The position numbers were made by a program, and so were the translations under genes. From positions 1 to 64,000 of the forward strand of contig NZ_JAELXS010000003.1 in NCBI RefSeq assembly GCF_016427505.1: a stretch of DNA of 64,000 bases, read 5' to 3'. This DNA comes from Sphingomonas mollis. Its GTDB lineage: Bacteria; Pseudomonadota; Alphaproteobacteria; Sphingomonadales; Sphingomonadaceae. Positions 17,581 to 26,985 of the stretch are shown here, piece after piece. Numbering within the stretch: position 1 is the stretch's first letter; each line of letters begins with the position of its first letter. The notes under the pieces were generated by a model that saw nothing but the letters and a program-made list of their open reading frames with translations, had not been told where the DNA came from and did no database searches.

Positions 17581-19119
17581 CTAAAGGCCGATCTTCGTCG
17601 CCAGCCACCTTGCCGCCTGATCGGGCGTCCGTTTGTCCGCCTCGCGATCGACCTGCAAATTCGCCTCCCGCATCGCGGCCACGTCGATGCGCCCCGCCAG
17701 CGGACGCAGCGCCGTGAGGAAGCGGTCGTCCTTCGCCCGGTCCGGCGCGACCAGCATGATCGCGTCGTAACCGGGGATGGCGTGTTTCGGATCGGTCAGC
17801 ACACGCAGTTTTTCCGCCGCGATCCGGCCGTCGGAGGAAAAGGCGGTGATCGCATCGACCCGGTCGCTGGCTAGCGCCTGATACATGAAGGTCGGGCTGT
17901 ACGGCGTCGTCGCGGCGAAGCGGAACGGATAGGCGCGCTTCACCGCCGCCCATTCCGGCCGTTCGAGAAATTCCAGATCGCTGCCCAGCCGCAGGGACGG
18001 CGACTGGGCGGCGAGATCGGCCAGCGTCGCGATGCCCTTCGCCCGCGCGTCGCCCTCTTTCATCGCAAAGGCATAAGCGTTCTCGAACCCCAGCGACGCC
18101 AGCAGCCTGACGCCGTGCGTCGTCGCGCTCCACTCGCCGATCGCGCGCAGCATCGCGGCCCGGTCCGGCACGTCGTCGCGGTGCATCTCGTTGGTCCAGA
18201 TCGTGCCGGCATAATCGACATAGACGTCGATCGCCCCTTGCGCGACCGCACCGAAGATCACCGCCGAACCCAGTCCGTCGCGATACTCGACCCGGTATCC
18301 TGCATGCTCCAGCCGCTCGCCGATCAGGCGCGCAAGGATATATTGCTCGGCGAAGTTCTTCGCGCCGACCACCACCGTCCGCCGGTCGTCGCCGCGCGGC
18401 CAGAGCGGCGCGGTCGCGGCTGCCAGCCCCATGGCCAGCGCCACCAGCGCACCGATCCACAACCCCTGCCGCCGCGTCGCGATACCGCGCTCGACCAGCC
18501 CGACGCCGGCATCGACCGCCAGCGCCAGCAACGCGGCGGCGAAGCACCCGGCCAGCACCAGCGACCAGCTTTGCGTCTGGAGCCCGGCGAAGATCAGGTC
18601 GCCCAGACTTGGCTGCCCCACCGTGGTCGACAGCGTCGCCGCGCCGATCGTCCACACCGCCGCCGTCCGCAGGCCCGCGATCGCGACCGGCGCGGCGAGC
18701 GGTGCCTCGACCAGCCGCAGCTTCTGCGCGGGCGTCATTCCGACCGCGTCCGCCGCCTCGATCACCGCCGGATCGATGCCGTTGATCCCGGCGACCCCGT
18801 TCCGCAGCAACGGCAACAACGCATAGAGCGTGAGCGCCAGCAGTGAGGGCAGGAACCCCAGCGCCGGGATACCGCCGCCGACCAGTGCCGACAGGCTGAG
18901 CAGCAACGGGAAGAACAGCGCGAGCAACGCCAGCGACGGGATCGTCTGGACCAGGCTGGCGAAACCCAGCGCCACGCGCGCCACACGGGGATTGCGTGCC
19001 GACCAGATCGCGAGCGGCGTCGCGATCAGCACCGCCAGCGCCAGCGCCGATATCGCCAGCAGCACATGCGCGGCCAGCAATAGCGGCACGCGGGTGAGCG
19101 CGTCGAGGAAGCCGCTCAC
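17581..19119 (-). CDS. Osmoprotectant ABC transporter, fused permease and substrate-binding protein
   Basis: A 512-residue fusion. Residues about 1-215 are an OpuCB/ProW-type permease (EAA-type segment around VQTIPSLALLALFFPLLL, six hydrophobic helices); residues about 225-512 are an OpuAC/OpuCC-type binding domain (VVVGAKNFAEQYILARLI, then YVDYAGTIWTNEMHRDDV). Such fusions import glycine betaine, choline or related osmolytes. The GTG start overlaps the ATPase stop (GTGA), so the two are translationally coupled. The ligand-binding aromatic residues were not mapped. Confidence 0.88.
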   Translation of the reverse strand: MSGFLDALTRVPLLLAAHVLLAISALALAVLIATPLAIWSARNPRVARVALGFASLVQTIPSLALLALFFPLLLSLSALVGGGIPALGFLPSLLALTLYALLPLLRNGVAGINGIDPAVIEAADAVGMTPAQKLRLVEAPLAAPVAIAGLRTAAVWTIGAATLSTTVGQPSLGDLIFAGLQTQSWSLVLAGCFAAALLALAVDAGVGLVERGIATRRQGLWIGALVALAMGLAAATAPLWPRGDDRRTVVVGAKNFAEQYILARLIGERLEHAGYRVEYRDGLGSAVIFGAVAQGAIDVYVDYAGTIWTNEMHRDDVPDRAAMLRAIGEWSATTHGVRLLASLGFENAYAFAMKEGDARAKGIATLADLAAQSPSLRLGSDLEFLERPEWAAVKRAYPFRFAATTPYSPTFMYQALASDRVDAITAFSSDGRIAAEKLRVLTDPKHAIPGYDAIMLVAPDRAKDDRFLTALRPLAGRIDVAAMREANLQVDREADKRTPDQAARWLATKIGL

Positions 19120-19868
19120 ACCGTCATTCCCGCCAGCCGTTCGGCCTGCGCACGCGGCACGCCGACCAGCGCCTGTGCCTCCGGTCCGCCGGCGCCGTGC
19201 AGCAGCGCCGCCGGCGTCTCGTCCGCCACGACGCGGCCCGCCGCCATCACCACGACGCGGGTGGCGAGCAGCAATGCCTCGGCCATGTCGTGCGTCACCA
19301 GCACCGTCGTCAGCCCCAGTTCGTCATGCAGGCCGCGCAATCGCTGCCCCAGCGCGTCGCGGGTGACGGGATCGAGCGCGCCGAACGCCTCGTCCAGCAG
19401 CAACAGCTTCGCCCCCGGCGCGAGCGCGCGGGCGAGGCCGACGCGCTGGCGTTGCCCGCCCGACAGTTCCGCCGGCATCCGCGTCGCCAGCGCGCGCGGC
19501 AGTTCCACGCGTTCCAGCAAGCCGCCGACATCGGCCGGCGGATCGCTCGCCAGTCGTGGGCCGATCGCGATGTTCTCCGCCACGCTCAGATGCGGGAACA
19601 GGCCGATATTCTGGAAGACATAGCCGATCCGCCGCCGGAGCGCGGGCGCCGGCCCAGCCGCGACATCCGCGCCGTCGATCGTGACGCGGCCGGCGCTCGG
19701 TTCGACCAGCCGGTTGACCATCTTGAGCAGCGTCGACTTGCCCGATCCCGACGCGCCGACCAGCGCGACGAAACTGCCCGGCGCGATCGACAGCGTAACG
19801 TCGTCGACCGCCGTCGTGCCGGCATAATGTTTGCTGACCTGCTCCCAGGCGATGGCGGATGATTGCAT
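19116..19868 (-). CDS. ABC transporter ATP-binding protein (OpuCA/ProV-like)
   Basis: A 250-residue ABC ATPase: Walker A GASGSGKST, Q-loop in YVFQNIGLFPHL, signature LSGGQRQRV, Walker B LLLLDEAFGALD, and H-loop VTHDMAEAL. It lacks the C-terminal CBS domains of OpuCA. With the overlapping permease/binding fusion it forms a two-gene osmoprotectant importer. The ATG at 19868 was preferred; a GTG six bases upstream is possible. Confidence 0.92.
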   Translation of the reverse strand: MQSSAIAWEQVSKHYAGTTAVDDVTLSIAPGSFVALVGASGSGKSTLLKMVNRLVEPSAGRVTIDGADVAAGPAPALRRRIGYVFQNIGLFPHLSVAENIAIGPRLASDPPADVGGLLERVELPRALATRMPAELSGGQRQRVGLARALAPGAKLLLLDEAFGALDPVTRDALGQRLRGLHDELGLTTVLVTHDMAEALLLATRVVVMAAGRVVADETPAALLHGAGGPEAQALVGVPRAQAERLAGMTV

Positions 19869-19938
19869 CGCCACGGACGATGGGGGATGGGGAGGAAACG
19901 GTCAAACCGGGAAACGGTGAATCGGGAGAGGCATTTCG

Positions 19939-20721
19939 ATGGCTAGACAACGGGCTATCCTGATTACCGGCGGCGGTTCCGGCATCGGTCGCGCGACCGC
20001 GATCCTGTTTGCCGCGCGCGGCTGGCGGGTAGGGCTGGCCGATATCGATGCCGGGGCGCTGGACGCGACGCTCGCGTTGCTGCCCGAGGGGGCGGCGACC
20101 TATGTCATGGATGTACGCGACCGGGCGGCGTGGACGGCGATGCTGGCGGATTTCGCCGATCGCCATGGCGGCATCGACGTGCTGTTCAACAATGCCGGGA
20201 TCGCCGCCGGTGGCCCGATCGCGGCGATCAGCGGCGAGGAGGTGGACCGGGTGGTCGCGATCAATCTGGTGGCGATGATCGACGGCGCCCGGCTGGCGCA
20301 TCCGCATCTGAAGGCGACGCCGGGATCGTGCCTGCTCAACACGGCGTCCGCCGCCGGCATCTATGGCTCGCCCGGTCTGGCGACCTATTCGGCGACGAAG
20401 TTCGCGGTGCGCGGGCTGACCGAGGCGCTGGATGCGGAATGGGCGGCTGATGGCATCCGGGTGCGCGCGCTGATGCCCGGTTTCATCGACACGCCGCTGT
20501 TGAATGCGCCGCTGGCCGGATCGAACCGCACCGCGCGCGACGGCGTGGTCGCGGCGGGGCTGGAGTTCACGCCCGTCGAACGCGTGGCGGAGGCGGCATG
20601 GGATGCGGTGCACGGCGACCGGTTGCTGTGGCCGGTCGGCCCGACCGCGCGGCGGCTGACCTTCGCGGCGCGCTGGTTGCCGGGCCGGTTGCGGGCAAGG
20701 CTGCGGGCGGCGGGGCGGTAG
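19939..20721 (+). CDS. SDR family oxidoreductase
   Basis: A 260-residue classical short-chain dehydrogenase: the nucleotide-binding TGGGSGIGRAT at residues 10-20, NNAG in the middle, catalytic Ser in NTASAAGIYG, and YSATK (Tyr, Lys). It is probably NAD(P)-dependent; substrate unknown. It is divergent from the osmoprotectant ABC genes across about 70 bases. A betaine-aldehyde or choline link would be speculation. Confidence 0.88.
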   Translation: MARQRAILITGGGSGIGRATAILFAARGWRVGLADIDAGALDATLALLPEGAATYVMDVRDRAAWTAMLADFADRHGGIDVLFNNAGIAAGGPIAAISGEEVDRVVAINLVAMIDGARLAHPHLKATPGSCLLNTASAAGIYGSPGLATYSATKFAVRGLTEALDAEWAADGIRVRALMPGFIDTPLLNAPLAGSNRTARDGVVAAGLEFTPVERVAEAAWDAVHGDRLLWPVGPTARRLTFAARWLPGRLRARLRAAGR

Positions 20722-20768
20722 AAAGGGGTTGATGATCGGGCGGGGGTGACGGGCTGAAGATCATTGTC

Positions 20769-21461
20769 CTACCCGCCCAATACCCCCGCGATGGCCAGCA
20801 ACACTTCGGGCTTCAGCTGCACCCCCAGATGGCTGCTCCGCACTTCGATGGCGCGGCAGCGGTCGTCGTGGCAGATCTGGCCGGCGACAAGTCCGTCGCT
20901 GCGGCTCCAGATCGCGGTGGCCGGCACCGGCAGGTCGCCGGCGATGCGTTCGGAGCGGGCGATCACCGCCGGGTTGTCCAGCCGCTCGCCGGTGAACCAC
21001 TGGAACGCGCGCCACACGTTGGTCGACCGCCCGTCGCCGGCAAAGGGCGAACTGACGGTGATGACCTCGCGCACCAGATCGGGCCGTTCGTGCGCCACCA
21101 GCCGCGCCATGATGCCGCCGAGACTGACGCCGATCAGCGTCACCGGCCCCGCCGCCGCCGCCAGCGCCCCGACCCGCGCGATCAGGTGTTCCGCGTCCGC
21201 CCCGACGCTGCGCACGCCCAGATTGCGGCCGAGGCCCCACCCGACCGCGCGATAACCGATGCGGTTCAGGAAACCGCGCATCACCGCGTTCGACCGGTCG
21301 CTGTTGAAAAGGCCGGGCAGCAGCATCACCGGCCGGCCGTCACCCTGCGGCGCCCTGGCAAGGGCGGCCCGATGGCGCGGCCATGTCGCGACCATCCACG
21401 CCGCGCGCGGCAGTTCGGCGGCCCACAGGGTCTTGGAGGGCGGGGCTATTCGGGGAACCAT
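20769..21461 (-). CDS. Alpha/beta-fold hydrolase (lipase-like)
   Basis: A 230-residue hydrolase with an oxyanion-side motif MLLPGLFNSDRSN, the nucleophile elbow GVSLGG, and late acid and His candidates (SRSDGLV, SSHLGVQ). The fold resembles triacylglycerol lipase/acyltransferase-type esterases. No signal peptide, so probably cytoplasmic. The start is uncertain: ATG 21461 overlaps the upstream gene by 16 bases, while an in-frame GTG at 21491 would overlap it by 46. Confidence 0.78.
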   Translation of the reverse strand: MVPRIAPPSKTLWAAELPRAAWMVATWPRHRAALARAPQGDGRPVMLLPGLFNSDRSNAVMRGFLNRIGYRAVGWGLGRNLGVRSVGADAEHLIARVGALAAAAGPVTLIGVSLGGIMARLVAHERPDLVREVITVSSPFAGDGRSTNVWRAFQWFTGERLDNPAVIARSERIAGDLPVPATAIWSRSDGLVAGQICHDDRCRAIEVRSSHLGVQLKPEVLLAIAGVLGG

Positions 21462-22129
21462 TGCATCACCGTCGCTGGAAAGGGCGTCCACATGCCGACC
21501 CGAACGCCCGCGACCGCCAAGGCGTTGCCGGTCCAGGCGTTGCAGGTGCGGATCGCGTCGTAATGGCCGGTCGCGGTATAGAAGGCGTCATAACCGGCAT
21601 AGCCCGGCCGATGCCCGCCGCCGGGCGCGAAACCGGCGGCGATGAAGGCGGCGAGGCGACGGTATTCCGCCACGCTCAGCACCACCGCGCGCACGTTCCT
21701 GCCGGGCACCGGGCGCGGCAGATGTTCGACATGGACCAGCGTGTCGTCGCTGCCGATCGCCGCCGCCACGATGGTCGAGGGGCGGACATCGGCCCAGGTC
21801 GGCGTCTCCAGATAGAATGTCCGCTCGCCCCAGCCGAACGCCAGATGATCGAAGTGGGCATAGCGCGGGTCCGCCAGATGTTCGGGCCGCGCGATGGGTC
21901 GCCAGTCGATGCCGGCCGCCATCTTCGGCACGATGATGCCGGTGTGGATGCCGTTGGTTTCGATGAAGATCGTCACGCCGTCGGCGGCTGGACGCCAGTC
22001 GCGATTGATCGGGATCGCGCCGCCGATCGCGCCCGCCACCAGATAGGCGGCCAGTACCCCGCCGATGGCCAGAAACAGACGGCCGACCCACTTCGTCACC
22101 CATTTTACGACCGCGTTTCTTCTAAGCAT
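21446..22129 (-). CDS. TIGR02117/DUF2459 family protein
   Basis: A 227-residue protein with one N-terminal membrane helix (about 16-38) followed by a periplasmic domain with the family signatures ETNGIHTGIIVP and HFDHLAFGWGERTFYLETP. The family is widespread in sphingomonads and of unknown function; some papain-like-fold similarity (His-Cys) has been suggested, and CNAWTGNAL near the end carries a Cys. It overlaps the next hydrolase gene, implying a shared transcript. Confidence 0.85.
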   Translation of the reverse strand: MLRRNAVVKWVTKWVGRLFLAIGGVLAAYLVAGAIGGAIPINRDWRPAADGVTIFIETNGIHTGIIVPKMAAGIDWRPIARPEHLADPRYAHFDHLAFGWGERTFYLETPTWADVRPSTIVAAAIGSDDTLVHVEHLPRPVPGRNVRAVVLSVAEYRRLAAFIAAGFAPGGGHRPGYAGYDAFYTATGHYDAIRTCNAWTGNALAVAGVRVGMWTPFPATVMQWFPE

Positions 22130-22151
22130 CGCATCATGCTAGACCGCCGGC

Positions 22152-23036
22152 ATGGAAGAGGAAACGCACGTTCCGGGCATCCCACCCGCCGAAGCCGCCG
22201 CCGACTGGACCATCGACCAGCGCTGGGATCATTACACGCCCGAGGAACACGCGACCTGGGACACGCTGTTCGCGCGTCAGGCTAAGCTGCTGCCCGGTCG
22301 CGCGTCGGAGGCGTGGCTGCGCGGGCTGGACGTGTTGAAGCTGGAAAAGCCCGGCATCCCCGACTTCGCCGAACTGTCCGACCGGCTGATGAAACTGACC
22401 GGGTGGCAGGTCGTGGCAGTGCCCGGCCTCGTCCCCGACGACGTGTTCTTCGATCACATGGCCAACCGCCGCTTCGTGGCGGGCAACTTCATCCGCCGGC
22501 CGGACCAGCTGGATTATCTGGAGGAGCCGGACGTCTTCCATGACGTGTTCGGGCATGTGCCGATGCTCGCCGACCCGGTGTTCGCCGATTACCTTGCCGC
22601 CTATGGCCGGGGCGGGCAGCGGGCGCTGGGGTTGGATGCGCTGAAATATCTCAGCCGATTATATTGGTATACGGTCGAATTCGGTTTGATCGCGGAGCCG
22701 GAGGGCCTGCGCATCTATGGATCGGGCATCGTGTCCAGCTTTTCGGAAAGCCGGTTCGCGCTCGACGATCCCAGTCCGAATCGCATCGTCCTCGACCTCG
22801 CCCGCGTGATGCGGACGGAATATCGGATCGACGATTTCCAGCAAAATTACTTCGTGGTGCCGAGCTTCGACGAACTCCTGCGCCTGACCGTCGAGACGGA
22901 TTTCGCACCGTTGTACAACTCGTTGAAACAACAGGAAGACATCCCGGTCGCGGCGCTCGTCGAGGGTGATGAGATCCTGACCCGCGGTACGCAGGAATAC
23001 GCCCGCGATCGTGGCTGGCACGGCGAGCGAGCATGA
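22152..23036 (+). CDS. phhA: Phenylalanine 4-monooxygenase
   Basis: A 294-residue bacterial phenylalanine hydroxylase that converts Phe to Tyr with tetrahydropterin and O2. The iron ligands are visible: H130 and H135 in FHDVFGHVPML and E176 in WYTVEFGL. The N-terminal HYTPEEHATWDTLF and the GGFIRR-like NFIRRPDQLDYLEEPD segment are also typical. Length equals the single-domain bacterial enzymes. No pterin carbinolamine dehydratase (phhB) gene is nearby. It starts 22 bases from the divergent TIGR02117 gene. Confidence 0.96.
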   Translation: MEEETHVPGIPPAEAAADWTIDQRWDHYTPEEHATWDTLFARQAKLLPGRASEAWLRGLDVLKLEKPGIPDFAELSDRLMKLTGWQVVAVPGLVPDDVFFDHMANRRFVAGNFIRRPDQLDYLEEPDVFHDVFGHVPMLADPVFADYLAAYGRGGQRALGLDALKYLSRLYWYTVEFGLIAEPEGLRIYGSGIVSSFSESRFALDDPSPNRIVLDLARVMRTEYRIDDFQQNYFVVPSFDELLRLTVETDFAPLYNSLKQQEDIPVAALVEGDEILTRGTQEYARDRGWHGERA

Positions 23037-23262
23037 TCGACACGCCTTCATCGCAATGTTAGCTACATTTCTTTAGCATCTGCATTTGAACCGGCGGCCG
23101 GTCAGGCATAGCATACCGAACCAGAACGGATTCGAGGGCAGTCGTTTATGCGTCAGATCGGGGGACAACCCACGGGATCGTCCGGCGATCCCGGTCGATC
23201 GACCGGCGCATCGTCCGTCCCCGTGCCCTGCGTGCCGATGATATGGCCTCGGGGCTGATCCG

Positions 23263-25065
23263 GTGTTTCCGCCCTTCCTCGCACGCGCCGCCCGACGATG
23301 GGTATGGCCGCTTCTGGCGGGGTGGGGGTATTTTCTGGCGGCGGTCGCCGGGCTGGTCCTGACCCGCCAGACCGAGGGGATCGCGACGATCTGGCCGGCG
23401 AGCGGCGTGTTGCTCGCGGCCCTGTTGCTGGCCGATCGCCGTGACGCATGGCGCTTCGTCGCCACGGCGGTGGTGGCCAGCATGGCGGCCAATATGATGT
23501 GGTACGGCGGCATCGGCACCTCGCTGGGCTTCAGCGTCGCCAACAGCATCGATGCGCTGATGGCCGCGACGATCTTCGCCGGTCGGCGACGCGAGCAGGT
23601 TTCATTCCTCATCCCCCGGCGGCTCAGGATATTCTGTCTGGCCGCCACCATCGGTGCGGTGGTCAGCGCCGGGGTGGCGACGATGGCGTCGCCGGACGGA
23701 TCGGCGACCTTCTTCCTGTCATGGGCATGTACCGATCTGCTCGGCATGCTGATCGTGACGCCGATGATCGTCATCGCGGCCGAACTGATGCGCGACCGCC
23801 ATCGGTCCCGCCCGCGACCGGCACAGGTGGCGGAGGCGATCGTCCTGCTGTCGGGAATCGGCGGCGCGGCGGCGCTGGTCTTTTTCCAGACCACCTATCC
23901 GCTGTTGTACCTGCCGTTCGTCGGGGTGCTGTTCGTCGTGTTCCGGCTCGGTGCGTTCGGGGCGGCGGCGAGCGTCCTGATCGTCACGCTGGTCAGCAGT
24001 CTGGCGACCGCGGCGAATCACGGGCCGCTGGCGATGCTGCCCGGCGGCCCGGTGTTCGGCATCCTGTTCCTGCAGATATACCTGTTGCTGATGTTCGCGG
24101 CGGCGCTGCCGACCGCCTCGTTGCTGGGGTGGCGCGACCGGTTGATCCGGCAACTGGCCGAAAAGAACGAGATGCTGGAACTGGCCGAGCGCACCGCCCA
24201 TGTCGGCCATTGGCGGCTGGACATCCGGTCGGGCGACATGTTCTGTTCGGACGAGATATTCGCGATCTACGGCCGCGAAAAGGTCGAACGACCATCGACG
24301 GACATCGCGATCAGGGCATACCATATCGACGACCGCGCGTTCGTCCTTGCGCAGATCAAGGCATCGGTCACCACCACCTCGCCCTTCGATTTCCGGGCGC
24401 GGATCATCCGGGCAAGTGGTGAGATACGCCATGTCATCTCCAAGGGCTGGGCGACGCTGGGCGCGGATGGCAGGACGTCGGGCATCTTCGGCACGATGCA
24501 GGACATCACCGATCAGGTGACCGCCGAGCTGGCGCTGGACGAGGCGCGCAGCGCGGCGGAGCGGATGGCGTGGGATGCCACGCGGATGGCGGAGACCGAT
24601 TATCTGACCGGCGTGTTCAGCCGCCGCAAGATCCTGCAGATCCTCGACCAGTCGATCGATTCCGCCAGTCTGGGGGGCGGGGCGCTGACCGTGGTCACCT
24701 TCGATATCGATCACTTCAAGCGGGTGAACGACGAACATGGCCATGCCGCCGGCGACCGGGTGCTGCAACGCGTCGCCTCCGCCGTCGCGTCGTCGATCCG
24801 ACCGCAGGATTTCGTCGGCCGGGTCGGCGGCGAGGAATTCATCATCGTCCTGCCGGGCGCGTCGATCGACGTCGCGGAGGCGGTGGGCGAGCGGGTGCGC
24901 AGCGTCGTCTTCCACGGCGCGGAAGGGCCGCTGATCGTCACCATCAGCCTGGGCGTCGCGGCGTGGGAGCCGGCCAGCACCGCCGAACAACTGCTCGGCC
25001 GCGCCGATGCGGCGCTGTACGATGCCAAACATGCCGGCCGGAACATGCTGCGCGTCGCGGCGTAG
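23263..25065 (+). CDS. MASE1-PAS-GGDEF diguanylate cyclase
   Basis: A 600-residue membrane-bound regulator. Residues about 1-290 form a MASE1 sensor of about eight helices (TEGIATIWPASGVLLAALLL near the start); about 300-425 is a PAS/PAC domain (AHVGHWRLDIRSGDMFCSDE); the GGDEF domain follows from about 440. The active site is GGEEF (about 523-527) and an RPQD inhibitory I-site lies exactly five residues before it, so it should make c-di-GMP with product inhibition. The start is a GTG; an ATG alternative is absent nearby. The signal is unknown. Confidence 0.92.
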   Translation: MFPPFLARAARRWVWPLLAGWGYFLAAVAGLVLTRQTEGIATIWPASGVLLAALLLADRRDAWRFVATAVVASMAANMMWYGGIGTSLGFSVANSIDALMAATIFAGRRREQVSFLIPRRLRIFCLAATIGAVVSAGVATMASPDGSATFFLSWACTDLLGMLIVTPMIVIAAELMRDRHRSRPRPAQVAEAIVLLSGIGGAAALVFFQTTYPLLYLPFVGVLFVVFRLGAFGAAASVLIVTLVSSLATAANHGPLAMLPGGPVFGILFLQIYLLLMFAAALPTASLLGWRDRLIRQLAEKNEMLELAERTAHVGHWRLDIRSGDMFCSDEIFAIYGREKVERPSTDIAIRAYHIDDRAFVLAQIKASVTTTSPFDFRARIIRASGEIRHVISKGWATLGADGRTSGIFGTMQDITDQVTAELALDEARSAAERMAWDATRMAETDYLTGVFSRRKILQILDQSIDSASLGGGALTVVTFDIDHFKRVNDEHGHAAGDRVLQRVASAVASSIRPQDFVGRVGGEEFIIVLPGASIDVAEAVGERVRSVVFHGAEGPLIVTISLGVAAWEPASTAEQLLGRADAALYDAKHAGRNMLRVAA

Positions 25066-25089
25066 CGTGCCGAATCAGATATCCAGCGA

Positions 25090-26028
25090 TCAGATATCCA
25101 GCGCCCAGCCGTCCCGGCCCTTGGGATCGAACGGCGCGGTCGGGACATAGCGCTCGGCCCCGGCCGCCAGCCGCAGCACGCTCCAGTCGCCCCGGCGATC
25201 GACCGCCTCGACGGTGCATCCGCACGCGGCATAGGCGGCGGTCACCGCCTCGCGCTGCGTTTCCAGCAACCCCGCCAGCAGGATCGTGGCGCCCGCATCG
25301 GCGATCGCCGCCAGTTCCGGCGCCATCGACACCAGCGGTCCCGCCAGGATGTTGGCGATGACCAGGTCATAGGGGCCGGCGGCGACGATCGTATCGGCCA
25401 GCGCGCCGTCCGCGACGATCAGCTCGATCCCCGGCACCCCGTTCGTCGTCGCATTCTCGCGCGTCACGTCGATCGCGACGGGATCGATATCGGTCGCCAC
25501 CACCGTCGCCGCCGGCCACAGATGCGCGGCGGCAAAGGCGAGCAGGCCGGTGCCGGTGCCGACATCGATGACGTTGCCGAACCGCCGGCCCGCCATGCCG
25601 TCGAGCATCGCCAGACACCCGCTGGTCGTTTCGTGATGGCCGGTGCCGAACGCGCGCCCGGCGGCGATATGGAACGACCGCGCGCCCGGCGGTGGCGTCA
25701 TCCCGCCGGTATGGACGAAGAACCGCCCGACCGTCAGCGGCGCGAGCCCCGCCTGACTGAGCGTCACCCAGTCCTCGTCGTCCAGCCGCTCGATCGTCGG
25801 CTCGATGCCGACCGCGCCCGGCACCAGCGCGACGATCGCCGCCAGCATCGCCGTGTCCGGCTCCTGCTCGACATAGGCATCCAGCCGCCACGCCTCGGCG
25901 TCGTCCAGCACGACCTCGGTCGTCATCAGCACCGCGTCGATCGCGATCTCGCCGCCCGCATCGATCGCCTCCGCCTCGGCCCGCGTGCAGGGCAGGCTGA
26001 TCTTCCAGCTGGTGCCGTCAGCGGACAT
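25090..26028 (-). CDS. prmA: Ribosomal protein L11 methyltransferase PrmA
   Basis: A 312-residue SAM-dependent methyltransferase of the PrmA family: GTGHHETTSGCL, motif I DVGTGTGLLAFAA, the acidic loop ATDIDPVAI, and NILAGPL. PrmA trimethylates L11. The N-terminal domain is more divergent than the catalytic one. It is co-transcribed with the SDR gene, overlapping its end by 11 bases. Confidence 0.92.
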   Translation of the reverse strand: MSADGTSWKISLPCTRAEAEAIDAGGEIAIDAVLMTTEVVLDDAEAWRLDAYVEQEPDTAMLAAIVALVPGAVGIEPTIERLDDEDWVTLSQAGLAPLTVGRFFVHTGGMTPPPGARSFHIAAGRAFGTGHHETTSGCLAMLDGMAGRRFGNVIDVGTGTGLLAFAAAHLWPAATVVATDIDPVAIDVTRENATTNGVPGIELIVADGALADTIVAAGPYDLVIANILAGPLVSMAPELAAIADAGATILLAGLLETQREAVTAAYAACGCTVEAVDRRGDWSVLRLAAGAERYVPTAPFDPKGRDGWALDI

Positions 26029-26722
26029 AGCTGGCCCCGTTCACGTCGATCACCGCCCCGGTCATCGACGGCGGCGCATCCAGCGCCAGGAAACGGACCG
26101 CCTCGGCGACCTCCTCGGGCTGCGCGACGCGGCCGAGCGGGATGTCGGCGAGCAGCTTGTCACCGCCGCGGCTGGCAAGATAATCATCCGCCATCCCCGT
26201 CATCGTAAAGCCGGGGCACACGGCAAAGGCGAGGATGCCGTCACGGGCATAGCCGCGCGCGATCGTCTTGGTCATCGCGACCATGCCGGCCTTCGACGCG
26301 GCGTAATGCCAGTGGGCGGGGCTGTCGCCGCGATAGGCGGCGCGGCTGGCGACGTTGACGATGCGGCCGCCGCGAAAGCCGGGGGTGGCGCTGCGAGCCT
26401 GCCAGTGCAGCACCGCCAGCCGGCACAGTTCGGCGGCGGCGGTCAGGTTGATCCGCATCGTGCGTTCCCAGCCGGCGGTCCAGTCGTCCGCGTCGATCGG
26501 ATTCGCCTCGAACACGCCGGCGTTGTTCACCAGCACGTCGATCTCGCCATCCGCGCGGTCCAGCGCCTCGTGCCACAGCGCGCGCGCCGCGCCCGGTTCG
26601 TCGAAGTCGGCGGGGATGCCGCTGGCGGTGCCGTGGCCGATCACGACATGGCCGGCGGCGGTCAGGGACTGGGCGACGGCGGCGCCGATGCCGCGGCTGG
26701 AACCGGTGAGCAGGATGGTCAT
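26018..26722 (-). CDS. SDR family oxidoreductase (FabG-like)
   Basis: A 234-residue classical SDR: TGSSRGIG nucleotide-binding motif directly after the start, NNAGVF, catalytic Ser in NVASRAAYRGDS and Y-A-A-S-K. It resembles 3-oxoacyl-[ACP] reductases, but the substrate is unknown. The ATG at 26722 puts the first beta strand (MTILLTG) at the right place; the longer frame start at 26743 adds seven unlikely residues. It is upstream of and overlapping prmA. Confidence 0.87.
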   Translation of the reverse strand: MTILLTGSSRGIGAAVAQSLTAAGHVVIGHGTASGIPADFDEPGAARALWHEALDRADGEIDVLVNNAGVFEANPIDADDWTAGWERTMRINLTAAAELCRLAVLHWQARSATPGFRGGRIVNVASRAAYRGDSPAHWHYAASKAGMVAMTKTIARGYARDGILAFAVCPGFTMTGMADDYLASRGGDKLLADIPLGRVAQPEEVAEAVRFLALDAPPSMTGAVIDVNGASYVR

Positions 26723-26823
26723 GACCGCGTCCTTAGCGGCCACGCCCCCTTGCCGTCACCCCCGGCCGGTCGAGCCGGTCCGGCGCGGCGGTCGGTCGCC
26801 GCTTCCCTATCACCTCACTCACT

Positions 26824-26933
26824 CCGTCATCCCGGCGAAAGCCGGGACCCATGGACACCGAAGGCCAATGTACGTTGCGTGCGCCATCCATCGTCATCGC
26901 GACCATGGGCCCCGGCTTTCGCCGGGATGACGG
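26824..26933. repeat. Long inverted repeat with 31-base arms
   Basis: Arms at 26824-26854 and 26903-26933 are complementary at 30 of 31 positions (core GTCATCCCGGCGAAAGCC) and enclose 48 bases. This is the common alphaproteobacterial CCGGC-rich dispersed palindrome. It lies between the chemoreceptor end and the SDR start. Confidence 0.9.
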
Positions 26934-26985
26934 TAAGGGGAGGGGCGTGGTGCGATCCTTGCGTGGGTGGAAGCGAACGCCTGCC

